This document shows, piece after piece, positions 12,370-23,127 of a DNA stretch of 64,000 bases. A model generated the notes under the pieces. The model worked only from the letters and a program-made list of their open reading frames with translations. It was not told the DNA's origin and did no database searches. The translations under genes and the position numbers were made by a program. Source of the DNA: Mycocentrospora acerina (taxonomy: Eukaryota > Ascomycota > Dothideomycetes > Pleosporales); NCBI GenBank assembly GCA_022701365.1, contig JAKUHH010000164.1:124001-188000 (forward strand). Reading direction: 5' to 3'. Position 1 is the first letter of the stretch. Every line of letters starts with the position of its first letter.

Positions 12370-13070
12370 TTACAAATCAGACTCTGTCAAAATTGTTGTG
12401 GCTATGATCTGTGAGGAATCGCAAACGCTATAATTGCAGCAACTCCACAGTCATAAAGCGGTAATGGCAATCATTCATGGATGACTGGAACAGATAATGG
12501 AGAGAAACTTGACGTAACAAAAGCTGCAAGTTTGTGCGACGTGTTCGGTACAAGCTGCTGCACGCATCCCGGCCATGGCACATTTCAGCCAAAGTCATAG
12601 TGTGCATGAAGCTAGCACGTACCAGTCTATTGCGACATCTATGTACCGCGATACCCTTTAAGATGATAGCGGGGCTTACTAATTGGTAAGCATAATTACT
12701 TCTCTCTTACTCACTGTGCTACCACTATTAAAGATACTCATGTGAATGCTCGCAGCGATTTGACTTCTATTATTATCCTCATCAAGCGGCGTGACTCTTC
12801 ACTGAAAAAACGAACATGGTATCATTTTAAATTCACTGCTTTGGACTCAAAAAATGAGGCGCACAATTTTATAGGCTCGATGCATTTGTGTTCGGGCAGT
12901 TCCGAGCTGGATCTAATTCTCAACAAACTTCACACCCGGCCAGCAAGCACTTATGCCTGTGACATCTGTCCCACTATCTCAGCCATGACATAAATCATTG
13001 GTACGGAGTAAATGAAAATGATCGACTAAAGCTAAGAATACTTGAATAAGCTGCATAGGAAAAGTGTCTG
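12370..13070. other. Gene-free stretch
   Basis: One 83-codon open frame at 12742-12993 (+) has no recognisable motif. Nothing else is seen. Confidence 0.45.
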
Positions 13071-13072
13071 TA

Positions 13073-13279
13073 CAGTCACTAGCGATTGCAGCTTCACCCT
13101 CGCAGGCAGCAACATCAAATCAGGCTGAGCTGACAGCAAGGATCTAGCCCACCTTTTGATATCGGATAAACAACATAATAATTCACTTGGCAGTTCATAT
13201 CCAGTTCAAAGCTATGTAAGAAAGATAAGGTTGTGTAGAGTGGTGTTGTGGCTGGTGAAGCTACAATCGCTAGCGACCG
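13073..13279. mobile_element. MITE copy B, complete, TA target duplication
   Basis: A 207-bp non-coding element bounded by TA on both sides (13071-13072 and 13280-13281). Its ends are 26-bp terminal inverted repeats at 13073-13098 and 13254-13279 that differ at three positions, all transitions. The outer end reads CAGTCACTAGCGATTG. TA duplication and a CAGT-type end point to mobilisation by a Tc1/mariner/pogo-class transposase. A diverged copy lies at 1960-2190. The TIR is unlike that of the two autonomous-type pogo elements at 38-44 kb, so it belongs to another family. Confidence 0.88.
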
Positions 13280-13744
13280 TACCAGAACAGTTAAGTACAT
13301 TGATCAACTTGCGACTGCTTTCTGTCAATGCTAGAGACTATCAGTATCTGTGTCAGGCGCATCGTGAGGTTCTTCAAAATGGTTCGGCTTAATAATAATT
13401 AGCGCAATCTTTTAGAGAGGTCATTCGAAACCATGTTCGCTCACGCTACTTGCCAATCCATCGTAATCCATCGACGCTCTTCTCAACGATCTTATCATGG
13501 TTGATAGGTTTAATCTTGCACCACTACAGGTTTTGAAGTGAAGACGTAATGGGGTAAATGAGGTTAAAGTAACGTTCACGTTCAGCAATGTCGAGATAAA
13601 TTGGCACATTGCGCCAAGTTTGGAAAATTGGCTTTACGTACATTGCACCTTGAATAAGGCATATTGAACGTCATACCCTCTTCAACAAAATAGCATTAAG
13701 TTTTATAAATGTGGTGTAATTGAATCTCCAATACTCAATATCAC

Positions 13745-14950
13745 ATGAATTACAGCAGAGCTGGACTGAGATACCATAAACACCATGGACGTTCACATAT
13801 AATCTTGGCTTTTTGTTTCTCTCATTACTTTCAAGCCTCTTGCACAAACCCAAATATTGAAGTCATAACGGCACTTTTACCTCTTCTATTCCAGCCAGAT
13901 CCTGACCGATTAAGTCAAACGCCTTCACTTCGGGACGGAAACATCCCAAGATTTTTGTTCCGAATCTACACGCCGAGCTCTTTTGGAGCAAAGTCCTTTT
14001 GCGAAGTCATCCCTCAGGCTTTTGATTACGGCGAAGGTACATCAAGGCAAGATATATTTAGGTTAGACCAAAGGGATGCTGCAAGGGTTATCAACATACA
14101 TCTGAGATGGTGGAAATATGATGATCCCTCAGAATGTAATCTGGTCTGTTGCACTGGTTCTTTGCTCTTTGCTGTCAAATACGGTCTGCATCAAGCGCGA
14201 CGCAACAATGTGAATGCACACGAGCTTTCGCAAATTACATTATTGATCGTCGACATACTTAGCATCCCCAAGAGTGCCTTTGTTTAGGATCTTGATATCC
14301 TCAATGCCATTTCAGAATATTCCGATCCAGGAATTCGGAAGAATTTGGCCTTTCTGCAGCAACCGCGACTTGGATCGGTGGGGTACTATTTCGGCGAGTA
14401 TCTTACTTAAGGATACCTCGATATCGGGGGTATTTAACTTCAAGCGACTATGCAGGACCTAATAGACAGTGGGTTGTTTCAACTCATGCCTGAGCTCGAG
14501 AATAGGGGTTCTTGGGATCAATGGGCGAACAGGGTTATCGAACTTCGGAGTCCTTTTGAAAACAATTGCAACACCAAATATTCAACAAATCTTGAAGTCT
14601 GCAAAGCCATCATTATTGCACAAAGATGTTTTGCTGGCCTGTGGGCACTTCCAATCGCGGCGATGCTCCTTGCGCTCAAGCCCCGTAGAGACAACGATTG
14701 CGTCATCCTAGATTCTTTTGCATCGATATACTCTAGTAAGGGACTTCCATGTATTAAATCACCGTAAGATGAAGCTTTCTAAGTTCGTGAAGTGTCGGAG
14801 ATACAATACCTCTCTATACATGGCATCAAGATAGATGCAAAACGGTTGCCTGAGGCGGAGCAGTTCCAGAAAATACTGAGCAATATCAATCTTCACATTT
14901 TAGGAGAGGATGTTAGTGGGCTAACAGGTCCCCTCACTTTACTTAGGTAA
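13745..14950 (+). pseudogene. DUF7587-domain gene with five in-frame stops
   Basis: One reading frame continues without any frameshift from ATG 13745 to TAA 14948-14950 (about 400 codons). It is interrupted by stops at 14285-14287 (TAG), 14408-14410, 14435-14437, 14765-14767 and 14780-14782 (all TAA). The translation matches the DUF7587 fold family throughout: PRFLFRIYTP, then NIHLRWW, a TGSLLFAVKYG helix, LLIVDILSIPKSAFV, GEYL, and a late block with AKA/TIA-type and ALKPR motifs. At most stops the family expects Gln, so CAG or CAA became TAG or TAA. The domain is common in ascomycete accessory genomes and has no known biochemical role. Stop placement, lack of indels and the CpA context are the pattern of RIP on a once-duplicated gene. 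Confidence 0.82.
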
Positions 14951-14954
14951 GCTA

Positions 14955-15730
14955 CAAAGTAAATCTCGACGTATCAGGATAAGGGGGCTAATAAGAGGTT
15001 CACAGTCTTGAAAACTAGATCGTCATGGAGATCAGGTCTAATATACTGATTTCAGTTTAAAGTTTACGTATGGAAGAATCGTGGAATGTGATTTCGTTCA
15101 AAAAGTGGAAATTACAAATAAGACATATACACAAGCATAATTATACTCATCCTTTGAAGTATTGCACTAGCTGATTTCCAAATTAATTTTCGCATCAATA
15201 TAAGTAAGCCCACCGTTCATTTTCATGCTCACAGAAAGGCTCTACCAAGAAATCGAAGCTCACAGGCATGTGGGGCTGTGCTAATGTAGGCTGACTTGCC
15301 CGCAATTGCCGATATTAGAAGAAGTAGTACGCACGTGATATAACGCTCACTAGTGATTTCTCTTTTGGACATTTTCTCATAAGTTTGGAAACCGATGAAA
15401 TTTTTCATGGAAATTCATATTAGGTACATGTACCTTGAAGCTTTTTTCAAGAAACGCTGCAAAGCGAAGATGAATGAGAATCAATGTCGAATTTGAAAAC
15501 CCTTTCGCGATCTTGGTTTTCTGTGCGACATACCCAGATTCAGTTAAACTTCCACTAGCCTGGTAGATTAGCGGTAGCACCACTTTCTGTGTTCATATAT
15601 TTCCCCACATCTGCTCCTAGCTCTGCGTCAATCCGAATGTCCCTGATATTTATCGACTCAACGTAGGATGTAAGCGCATTAATTCTGATACCTGTCTAAA
15701 CAACGAAGTCACTGAATACAACAGACCTCT
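14955..15730. other. Gene-free stretch
   Basis: No convincing frame or repeat between the pseudogene and the BTB gene. Confidence 0.45.
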
Positions 15731-15736
15731 GGAGAC

Positions 15737-16849
15737 ATGGATAAAATATGTAACGTAGTGAAAAACATTTCCTTGCTTGATCCAAACGGGGACGTCATAG
15801 TGGGATGTTACGATCAAAATACCAATATCACTTCTTCATTCCGGGTATCGAGTAGAGCCCTAAGTTTGGCATCACCTGTTTTTGCCAGCATGTTTGGTCC
15901 CAGCTTCCGTGAGGGGCAAGCTATATCTCAAGGCAAGTGCCCAACAGTCAATCTCAAAGATGATCACACTCCTTCGATAGGCCTCATTCTACGTATTCTT
16001 CACTACCGGTCCAGAGAAACGGATCATACTGTTGATGCTGAGCATCTGGCGCGTCTTGCAATTTGTTGTGACAAATACGACTGCATAAATGCACTTGGCC
16101 CGTGGGTGTCGCATTGGTTCAAAGGCATCGAGAAGACGTATCAGTCTGCTTTAGAGTTTGGCTTCAAACTTCTGGCTGCTTACACATTTAAAGACACTAA
16201 GAAGTTCAGAGAGATTTCAAAAGAGGCCTTGAAAGAGTTGACACCTGGCTTTACTGCGGAGTGGGAGGGAGAACAGATGATTGCACTTCTACCTGCTAGT
16301 ATATCTGGTAAGTCGAGGAACATCGCTATTGAACGCAGTTTTGATTGACTTTATGCGGACGCCATAGGCATGCGCATCAAGCAGACTCTCGAAAAAATGG
16401 AAGAGGAGCTACAATCTACGGAGTTGTTGCTGCGCCAATCCTCTAGCTATTACAAAACATCACAGCTCTTCTGTGCGAACTGCGGAAGAACTCTCCCTGG
16501 AGTGGCAAAGAAGTGCCACCTATGCAAGAACTCCGAGCTGCAGATAAAGTATTGCACAAGTGAGACAAGGATTGCTGAGTATTTCGCGGTGCTGCGCAGG
16601 GTAGAGCTGTGGCCAACCGCTGTACCATTCCGACATCACTCTGTCTCAGAGATTTCATTCCGGTTCAATTGCGCTAAAACTGACCTGAGGCACAGCTGCG
16701 CAGGAAGTGCTTTCTGTCCGCTTGTAACAACTGTCAATTTACTCTCAAGGAAGACGGATCTAATCAAAGGAGAATTGAGTGGCTTTTGTTTGCTTTGCGT
16801 AAGAGAAGACTACGAATGGGAAGCAGGTTCGTGCCGTATACACGTATGA
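15737..16849 (+). CDS. BTB/POZ protein with zinc ribbon
   Basis: Exons 15737-16307 and 16368-16849 join across a 60-bp intron (GTAAGT...CCATAG) in phase 1 to give 350 aa. Residues about 12-110 are a fungal BTB/POZ domain: DPNGDVIVGCY, then FRVSSRALSLASPVFASMF, then the HLARLAICCDKYDC helix. A coiled-coil stretch (residues about 195-215) leads to a Cys4 treble-clef-like ribbon, C226-x2-C229-x10-C240-x2-C243, and a conserved tail with AEYF, ELWP and CxxC. This architecture belongs to a large ascomycete family, and the BTB part normally mediates dimerisation or binding to cullin-3 ligases. Its partner here is unknown. The frame is intact, in contrast with the ruined DUF7587 gene 800 bp upstream. 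Confidence 0.87.
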
Positions 16850-16854
16850 TGCAA

Positions 16855-18325
16855 TGGCAGCTCATATGTCGGTGATTTTAGTCGATATTATGTTGTCTGA
16901 GCATGTTCTACAGCCACACTGGATCTGGGAAGGCGGAAATAGGGTATTTTCATAATATTTAAGCACATCCAAAGTGTCTGAAACATTGCGCATGATTTTG
17001 CTCCAGATCCTGGGTGAAGTCTTGACGTTCTAAAAATTACTCTAAATCAGCATTTGACAGTCGTGTAATTTTCAGATCAGGCCTGGGTACAGGGTCACTT
17101 GAATTAAGATTCGATATTAGGTTCCAGCGGACTGATAGAAGGTATACTATCCTTAGTCCTTAACATGCAGGTCTTGTTGGTGTCTCGTACGCTGTGAAAT
17201 AGTGAAGTCCTCCATATCCATGTATTGAGACAGATCAAATTATTTTAAACATTTTAAAATTGTGCTGAGTACTCTCTGATTTACAAACTCTTCTTAAATT
17301 CAATAGGTAGAACGTTTTGTTGCATAAGAACTTGTTTCAGCGTGTCAAATATCGAAATCCTTGTCTTGTTGTGAAACGAACAAAACACCTACTATACCTC
17401 ACTATCGTAGAATGCAAAAGGCGCTGTTCGCAATAACTGAGATTAAGTAACAAGAGATTAATTTAAATTCCAAATTTCGTTATTACCTATTCGAGATATA
17501 CGCACTATCCTGCGCCCATATTGGCAGAGCTTTGGTCATTGCTGTTAAATGCTCTCTAAAGTGTTCAGGTTGAAAATGTCTCTGTCCTACACTTATCTTG
17601 CACCCTGATTCTAATAGTCTTTTCCACCGTTATTCGTCTTCTTCGTTTTTCGCCTGAGCGACATTAAGGCCACAATGGTAGTCCGACCTTCTCCTGAAAG
17701 TCTAAGGCTACTGGTTGGATAGCCTAGTACGTGTGAGATCGGTCATGATCCAAGGACAATTATACGGCACATGTGCTTCTGTGCAATTTAATAGCCAGCC
17801 CGTCTGTGCGCCTCTTGAAGCTTAGCTCATAGTATTGCCTTACCGATCTTTATCAGCAGGTTTCTTGACTTCCCCTTGCTTCTCGCTTCCCTCGAAAGTA
17901 TGAAAAAAACCACGAATTTGCCTGGAGATATACCGTAGTAACCGCAGACTTCAGATTTAGGTGTAAAATCAACAATGGAATGTACGCAAAACGCACTCGC
18001 AAAGTTACTCGACTCATTCTGGCCAATTGAGTTGCAAGTATGGGCGATCTTCTTGTGGAAATTAAAGATGAAAAAGGGGGTTCAAATATGCAACATAGTG
18101 AATTTAAACTCAACTTTATCATCAGTGATGATTTAAAGTGCTAAATCTAGCCAAGCAGAAAAAACTCATGAGCCAGTAGATGAAACGTGAGTATCTGTGC
18201 TAGAGAAATTTCCATATTCTGGCGCTCTTATCATGTGCCCGAGCGAGATGTAAATTGGCAACCTCAAAAAACTGGCTTCTTTTCGTGACTTCATTGACAC
18301 ATCATCAAATTTATACACAAAAAAT
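16855..18325. other. Gene-free stretch
   Basis: AT-rich, stops in every frame. No repeat recognised. Confidence 0.45.
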
Positions 18326-18331
18326 GTCCCA

Positions 18332-20322
18332 TCAGGCGATAAGGCTCAGCAGTCCCTGAGAACCTTTCGGGTATTGCAGGATATCGCTCAGTTGAACCTG
18401 CTCCAGCTTGAACCGTTCATGCTGCTGTAGGGAGCCGCTGATCACAGTATCAACGATCGTGGATACTGCAGCACTAAAATCTCGGAGGACGCTACCCTGC
18501 GACTCATCTAGAAGGTCGACAAGCTTGTTGAAGACCATTTCAGGAAGATTGAGGATCCTTACATTTGTTAGCAGAATTACGGGTGACGCATTCCCAAGAC
18601 TCACATGTTGTCTGAGATACCGACACCCAATTGTCCCGTCAAACTACCGCCCAGCAGTAGACCTAGAACTCCTTTTCCATTGAACCTGGACTCCAAAATG
18701 TGCAACCGTTGGCCGAGTTTGCGTAAAGTCTTGGTATTTCTGTACTTGTATTGGTAATCGACTGAACCGCGTACGACGTCCGGGAATAAATGTTCCATCA
18801 TTCTCGTCGTAATTTCTGCTTCGGCACTATTGATCGGATTTCCAGGTCGGTTTGGAGCTTCTGCAAAGCTATCGTGAGTTACCAAGACGAAGTCACCCTG
18901 TGAATGGATACTGGATCCTTCAAACTCCTTATATAGTTCAAGGACGTGGTATCTACGTAACAGTTGGATATGCATGACATCCTGATCCAGTGTCTTGATC
19001 AAGTTGAATCGATCCACCTTTGAAAGTCGTACACCCAAATGCAACATAGGGACACTTTCGTGATTCCTTGATTTCCGGAGTATTTCTTGTAGTGCGGCGA
19101 TTGAATGAGGACCAGCGATGTATACTAATATCTTTGCAAGTGTATCTGACTTTGACTTGCACAAGTTATCTATCCTCTTCTCAATGGCCGGAGTGAAAAA
19201 TGATTCTTTAGGAGACGGACAATTGTGATTCTCACATCGCCTGACTTCTTCGGACAGATATGCAGCCAGCACATCGTCTTGGCTTTGAGATTTATTGCCA
19301 CTCAACGTTCTCTTCTTTGTCAACGCTTTAGAGCTAGCTGGGACTCTTCGCTTCGCTATGGCTTGGTGACTGCCTTGCCGCTCATCAGTCGTGTTCTTGA
19401 TTAATTCCTCTTGGCTCTCTCGGCCATCTCGAACCTCGTTGCTCGCTTCTGTGCTCCTTGTGTCGAATGAGGGAGGTGAGCCAACAAATAGACCAAAGTT
19501 TAGTTCCTCGCTGACAGCATCGCCAGGCAGTGGCGAGTCGAGCTCGCCTTGACTACTACTCTGAACAAGATTTTCCGGTACATGTTCTTCTTCTGTAGGA
19601 TTGCGTACTTGGATGGGTAGTGTATAGACAGGAACAGTCGGATGTTGGATTTGTGCGCTTGGAGCGGATGTAGAGACACTGTCGATTCTAGGACGGAGTA
19701 GCGTCTTTGCAAAAGTAGCAATGTCATGAGGAAAAGCCTCCTCGTTGTTTGACAGTAGTGTCGGATCAATCGTTTGGTCGGGCCGGAGGAAGATACTGGT
19801 GAGATTGAGACGTTAGCATAGATACATGAAACAGAGAGCACAGACCAACCCGAGACGCTTCATTACACCTAGAACGATCGTACTGTCTCCTCCACAGTCA
19901 AGATAAACAGCTCCAAGTATCGCATTTACCGCTTTCGCAAGGACACCCGCAGATTCAGCGCCTCCCCTTTCACTATACTTGATGCATTTGTCAATTCCGG
20001 CTCGCTTTGCAACCTCCGCGCGTTGTTTAGTGTTGCTTAGACTACACCTGAAGGTACAGGTATCATCTTGTAATGCGTAAGCCTTCTTTCATTGCATGGT
20101 TCATTGTGAAACGTTACCTCTGGCAGCTTCGGCTTCAAATGCAATGTGGGTAAGTAGGAACTCGGTAAGGGAAGTACCAAACTGTGCAAGCTGTCTGTTT
20201 CCTTCCCAAGCATCTTTTACTGCACCACCCGCTGTGAGCGCCCGTAGCAAAAGATGTCGTTTTAGTCGAAATGTATACCCGACGATTTGTTCAGCCACTT
20301 GAGCATTTTGTTCAGTAGCCAT
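18332..20322 (-). CDS. Degenerate RNase III-like protein
   Basis: Exons read as 20322-20118, 20047-19850, 19795-18605 and 18557-18332. Exon 1 begins at ATG after a TTGCAG. Exons 1-2 encode an RNase III fold: IVGYTFRLKRHLLLRALTA, EGNRQLAQFGTSL, then AKRAGIDKCI and AVNAILGAVYLD. Compared with the RNase III signature (RLEFLGD and DxxEAxxGAxYLD) every catalytic acid is replaced (A, T, K and N), so cleavage is not expected. Exon 3 is a long low-complexity linker followed by a charged helical region; I recognise no domain there. Introns 2 and 3 fit in phase (intron 3 ends in AAG, uncommon). Intron 1 does not: the only plausible donor, AGAG/GTAACG, is phase 1, whereas exon 2 needs phase 2. Either a small exon is missed or a one-base indel broke the gene. 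Confidence 0.7.
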
Positions 20323-20329
20323 CTGCAAT

Positions 20330-23120
20330 TGAAATAGGATAAGACAATCAATTGGTTAGAAGTAGGTAAAAATAAGGGACAAGTATAAAACACGCGAACA
20401 CGTTTCGGAGCTGAGCTTCAATTTATCTCTTATTTCTAGCTCTGACAAGCTAGTAATAAAACTGTTCTGCTTCCGCGGAGACGATCGCAGAAAAGACCCA
20501 GGGATACGCCACATACTTGTTGTACTGTCTTGCCTGACACCATGTCTAAGCTCTTGATACAAATTTACCCGCGTACACCCGCCTGCATAGTTTCGTCTCC
20601 GTACTACCGGCAAGAGGTGCACAAGATAAGAGTGCATGAAATGCAGCCTGTTTCGAGCCATCTTGTCATCGTGAGTCACCGCAGCTCAGATCTGCTTTAA
20701 CAGACTCGCTACGTCAAGTAGAGCCACATGTCAAGCGATCGCTCACAGATGAAACAGAATTGTCTATCTTACTCAACACACAATGCAGTTCGCAAAGTTG
20801 TAGAAGAGAGCTAAAGTGAATGTAAGCAATTGTCAGTGCCACGCAGAGAAGTAAACCATGCATTGCAAGTGCATATCAATCATGATGAGTGAGGTGGTTA
20901 TTAAGTAGACGGATCGTTTCAAATAGTTGGGTAGGGGTTCCATACTAGCAATCTTTTGATGACTAGCGCGCTATCGCCCCCTAAATTTGACAAAGGATAA
21001 ATAAGCGAAAGCCTTCGATTAACGACGCCGCCACCCCTGCCCCGCCATCTGCTGCTCGCAAAAACGACCGTTTGAACGCTCCACCTGTGATCAATTTTTC
21101 CATGCATGTCATAGTCTTCCTCATCAGTGTTTCAATACTCTTTGATCGCGCATGATAGCGTTCGTTGTTCAGTTGAGTGCTGAACAAAGGTGCATGTCAT
21201 TTTAACGGAAGGTGGCCACCGACCTTTGCAAATTTTTGACTCAAGAAGACATCCAATCCTAGCTGACTCCACAATCGGAATAGGTGTGACCCTTCGAGGT
21301 GTTGCGCTGAGGAGCTGTCGCAATTGACTGATCAGTCCTAGCGTTCCGAGCATTTCGCCAAGGCTGCTTATCGTGCGGAATACCTTGGTCGCATCTACAG
21401 ATGTCAGCAACAGCAAGTGCTGCTCATTCGTCACCTTTTGCAAATCACACTACAGATTAAAAACATCAGGCTGTATGTCAATACGTTTATAAGTTCCCAT
21501 AGCATCTTACGTGACCCAGATAATAAGGCGAAATATGGTGTGGAGACGCTTCTCGGTTCTGGGTCTTTCGGCGATATATATTGCCGCACAACTATTTGTA
21601 GATAAAAAATTCTATCGTATTTTGTTCGCGATCAATCTAAGACTGAAGTCGATGGTTTTGACCAGTCGTCAACTATCTGGAAGTGATGTCATTATGAGGT
21701 CATTGAATGCAACATCAAATGCAACTTACTGAAGAAGTTCAAGCATTATCTCAAACGACTTTGTCGAGCGAGCAAAGCCGTGGTATTCCATCGTCCGTAT
21801 CTGAAGAATAAGTCAACCAAACAGGTCTGTAGCGTGTTATTCTGTTGTAATAGTCCATGAAGTGGGGCTAGACACCGGCATATCGACACGATCTGATTGG
21901 CTGATTGGTCACCTAGCTACTAGTGCCAAAAAAGATTGACAATGGGATAAGGAGTTCGTTAAGGCTGCACACAGTATACAGGAGATACAACTACTTGACA
22001 TTCAGTCAATTCAACGCCTGAAAAACTGGGTAAAGCTTTAGGCCGTAGTCCTGGAACTAATACTGACGAACTCACATGCACTCGCTTATACAAGCGACTT
22101 TCGGTCATTGCATGCTGCAAAGTATGTCGCTTTGCTACTATGATGTATGAGAATTGTGTTTAGTAACACCCTCATATTGAGTTTGCTTATGTATCAGATT
22201 TGCTTCTGATTGAACTACTTCACAAAAACTTCAATTTTGGCTGTATCATTATGACTAGTTGAACCTGATGTTCTCGTTGTATTGATCGAAAACCATGTGT
22301 TCTCTCGACAGCCGTTTTTCTGTAAATCGGTTTAACGTAACAGATTATACGTAGATCAGGAACTGAGTAAGATTAAATACGGTAACTAAAGTAAAAGTAA
22401 TACAAGTCTTGAAAACGTCGTTAGCGATAAGTTATAGTTAAACATGCATGACATGAAGTTTGTTGGATAACGAAAATCGCTTTCTGGGGTTACAGGAATC
22501 TCTCGGTTTTGGCTACCAAGATTCCGTCCTTGCTCAGCATGTGTTGAGGAAAATTCAGATATACTCAATCATAAAACATGCTGCAGTATCTGAAACTTGA
22601 AATATCAAGCAATTGGAGCAACTGATTTGAAGGCGTTTAACACTAGTCATTGTAGTATCTAGACCCCGATGAACATTGGATTACGAACCAAATCATCAGC
22701 CGACTGCTGGCCAGTAAAATGGCCGTAGATAGCATGTGCATATGTGAATTAAATTGTTCGTGTTCACATCTCCACGGAAGGCTCTGTTTAGGGAGCCTAT
22801 CAGTTCCTGATAAAGTGTAATTATTACACGGACACAACATGCTTGCACACAGTCTTTCCTTCTAAATAGATCGCTGTTGTTCAGAAAGCCGTTTTTGATC
22901 ACTACTTCTCTTCTCACTTCATTGTATCAATAAGGTCCAAACTTGTATCCTTTGCCCGAAACGATCTCATAAACGTTTGAATCATTCTCCGCACGTCGTG
23001 CGTTATTATAAGAAAACATCCTCTTCGAAAAATAGCTCCGTGAGCTGAGCTGATCTGATCATACCATCTTAAGAAAACTAACAGGCGATCAGTTTGTTAG
23101 TTCGCTCGATAATTTTGTTT
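20330..23120. other. Gene-poor stretch
   Basis: Open minus-strand fragments at 20356-20679 and 21132-21443 could be exons (the second reads as a helical LGEMLGTLGLISQLRQLL stretch), but I cannot join them to a gene. A possible kinase-loop remnant at 21511-21605 is listed separately. The 5' side of the giant gene at 23128 shows no clear TATA box. Confidence 0.4.
21511..21605 (+). pseudogene. Possible casein kinase 1 P-loop remnant
   Basis: In the frame ending at 21605 the translation includes LLGSGSFGDIY, identical over GSGSFGDIY to the glycine-rich loop of casein kinase 1. It ends at a stop 7 codons later, and no VAIK lysine or later kinase motif follows in any frame. The match is short and could be chance, so confidence is low. 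Confidence 0.3.
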
Positions 23121-23127
23121 TGGGACC

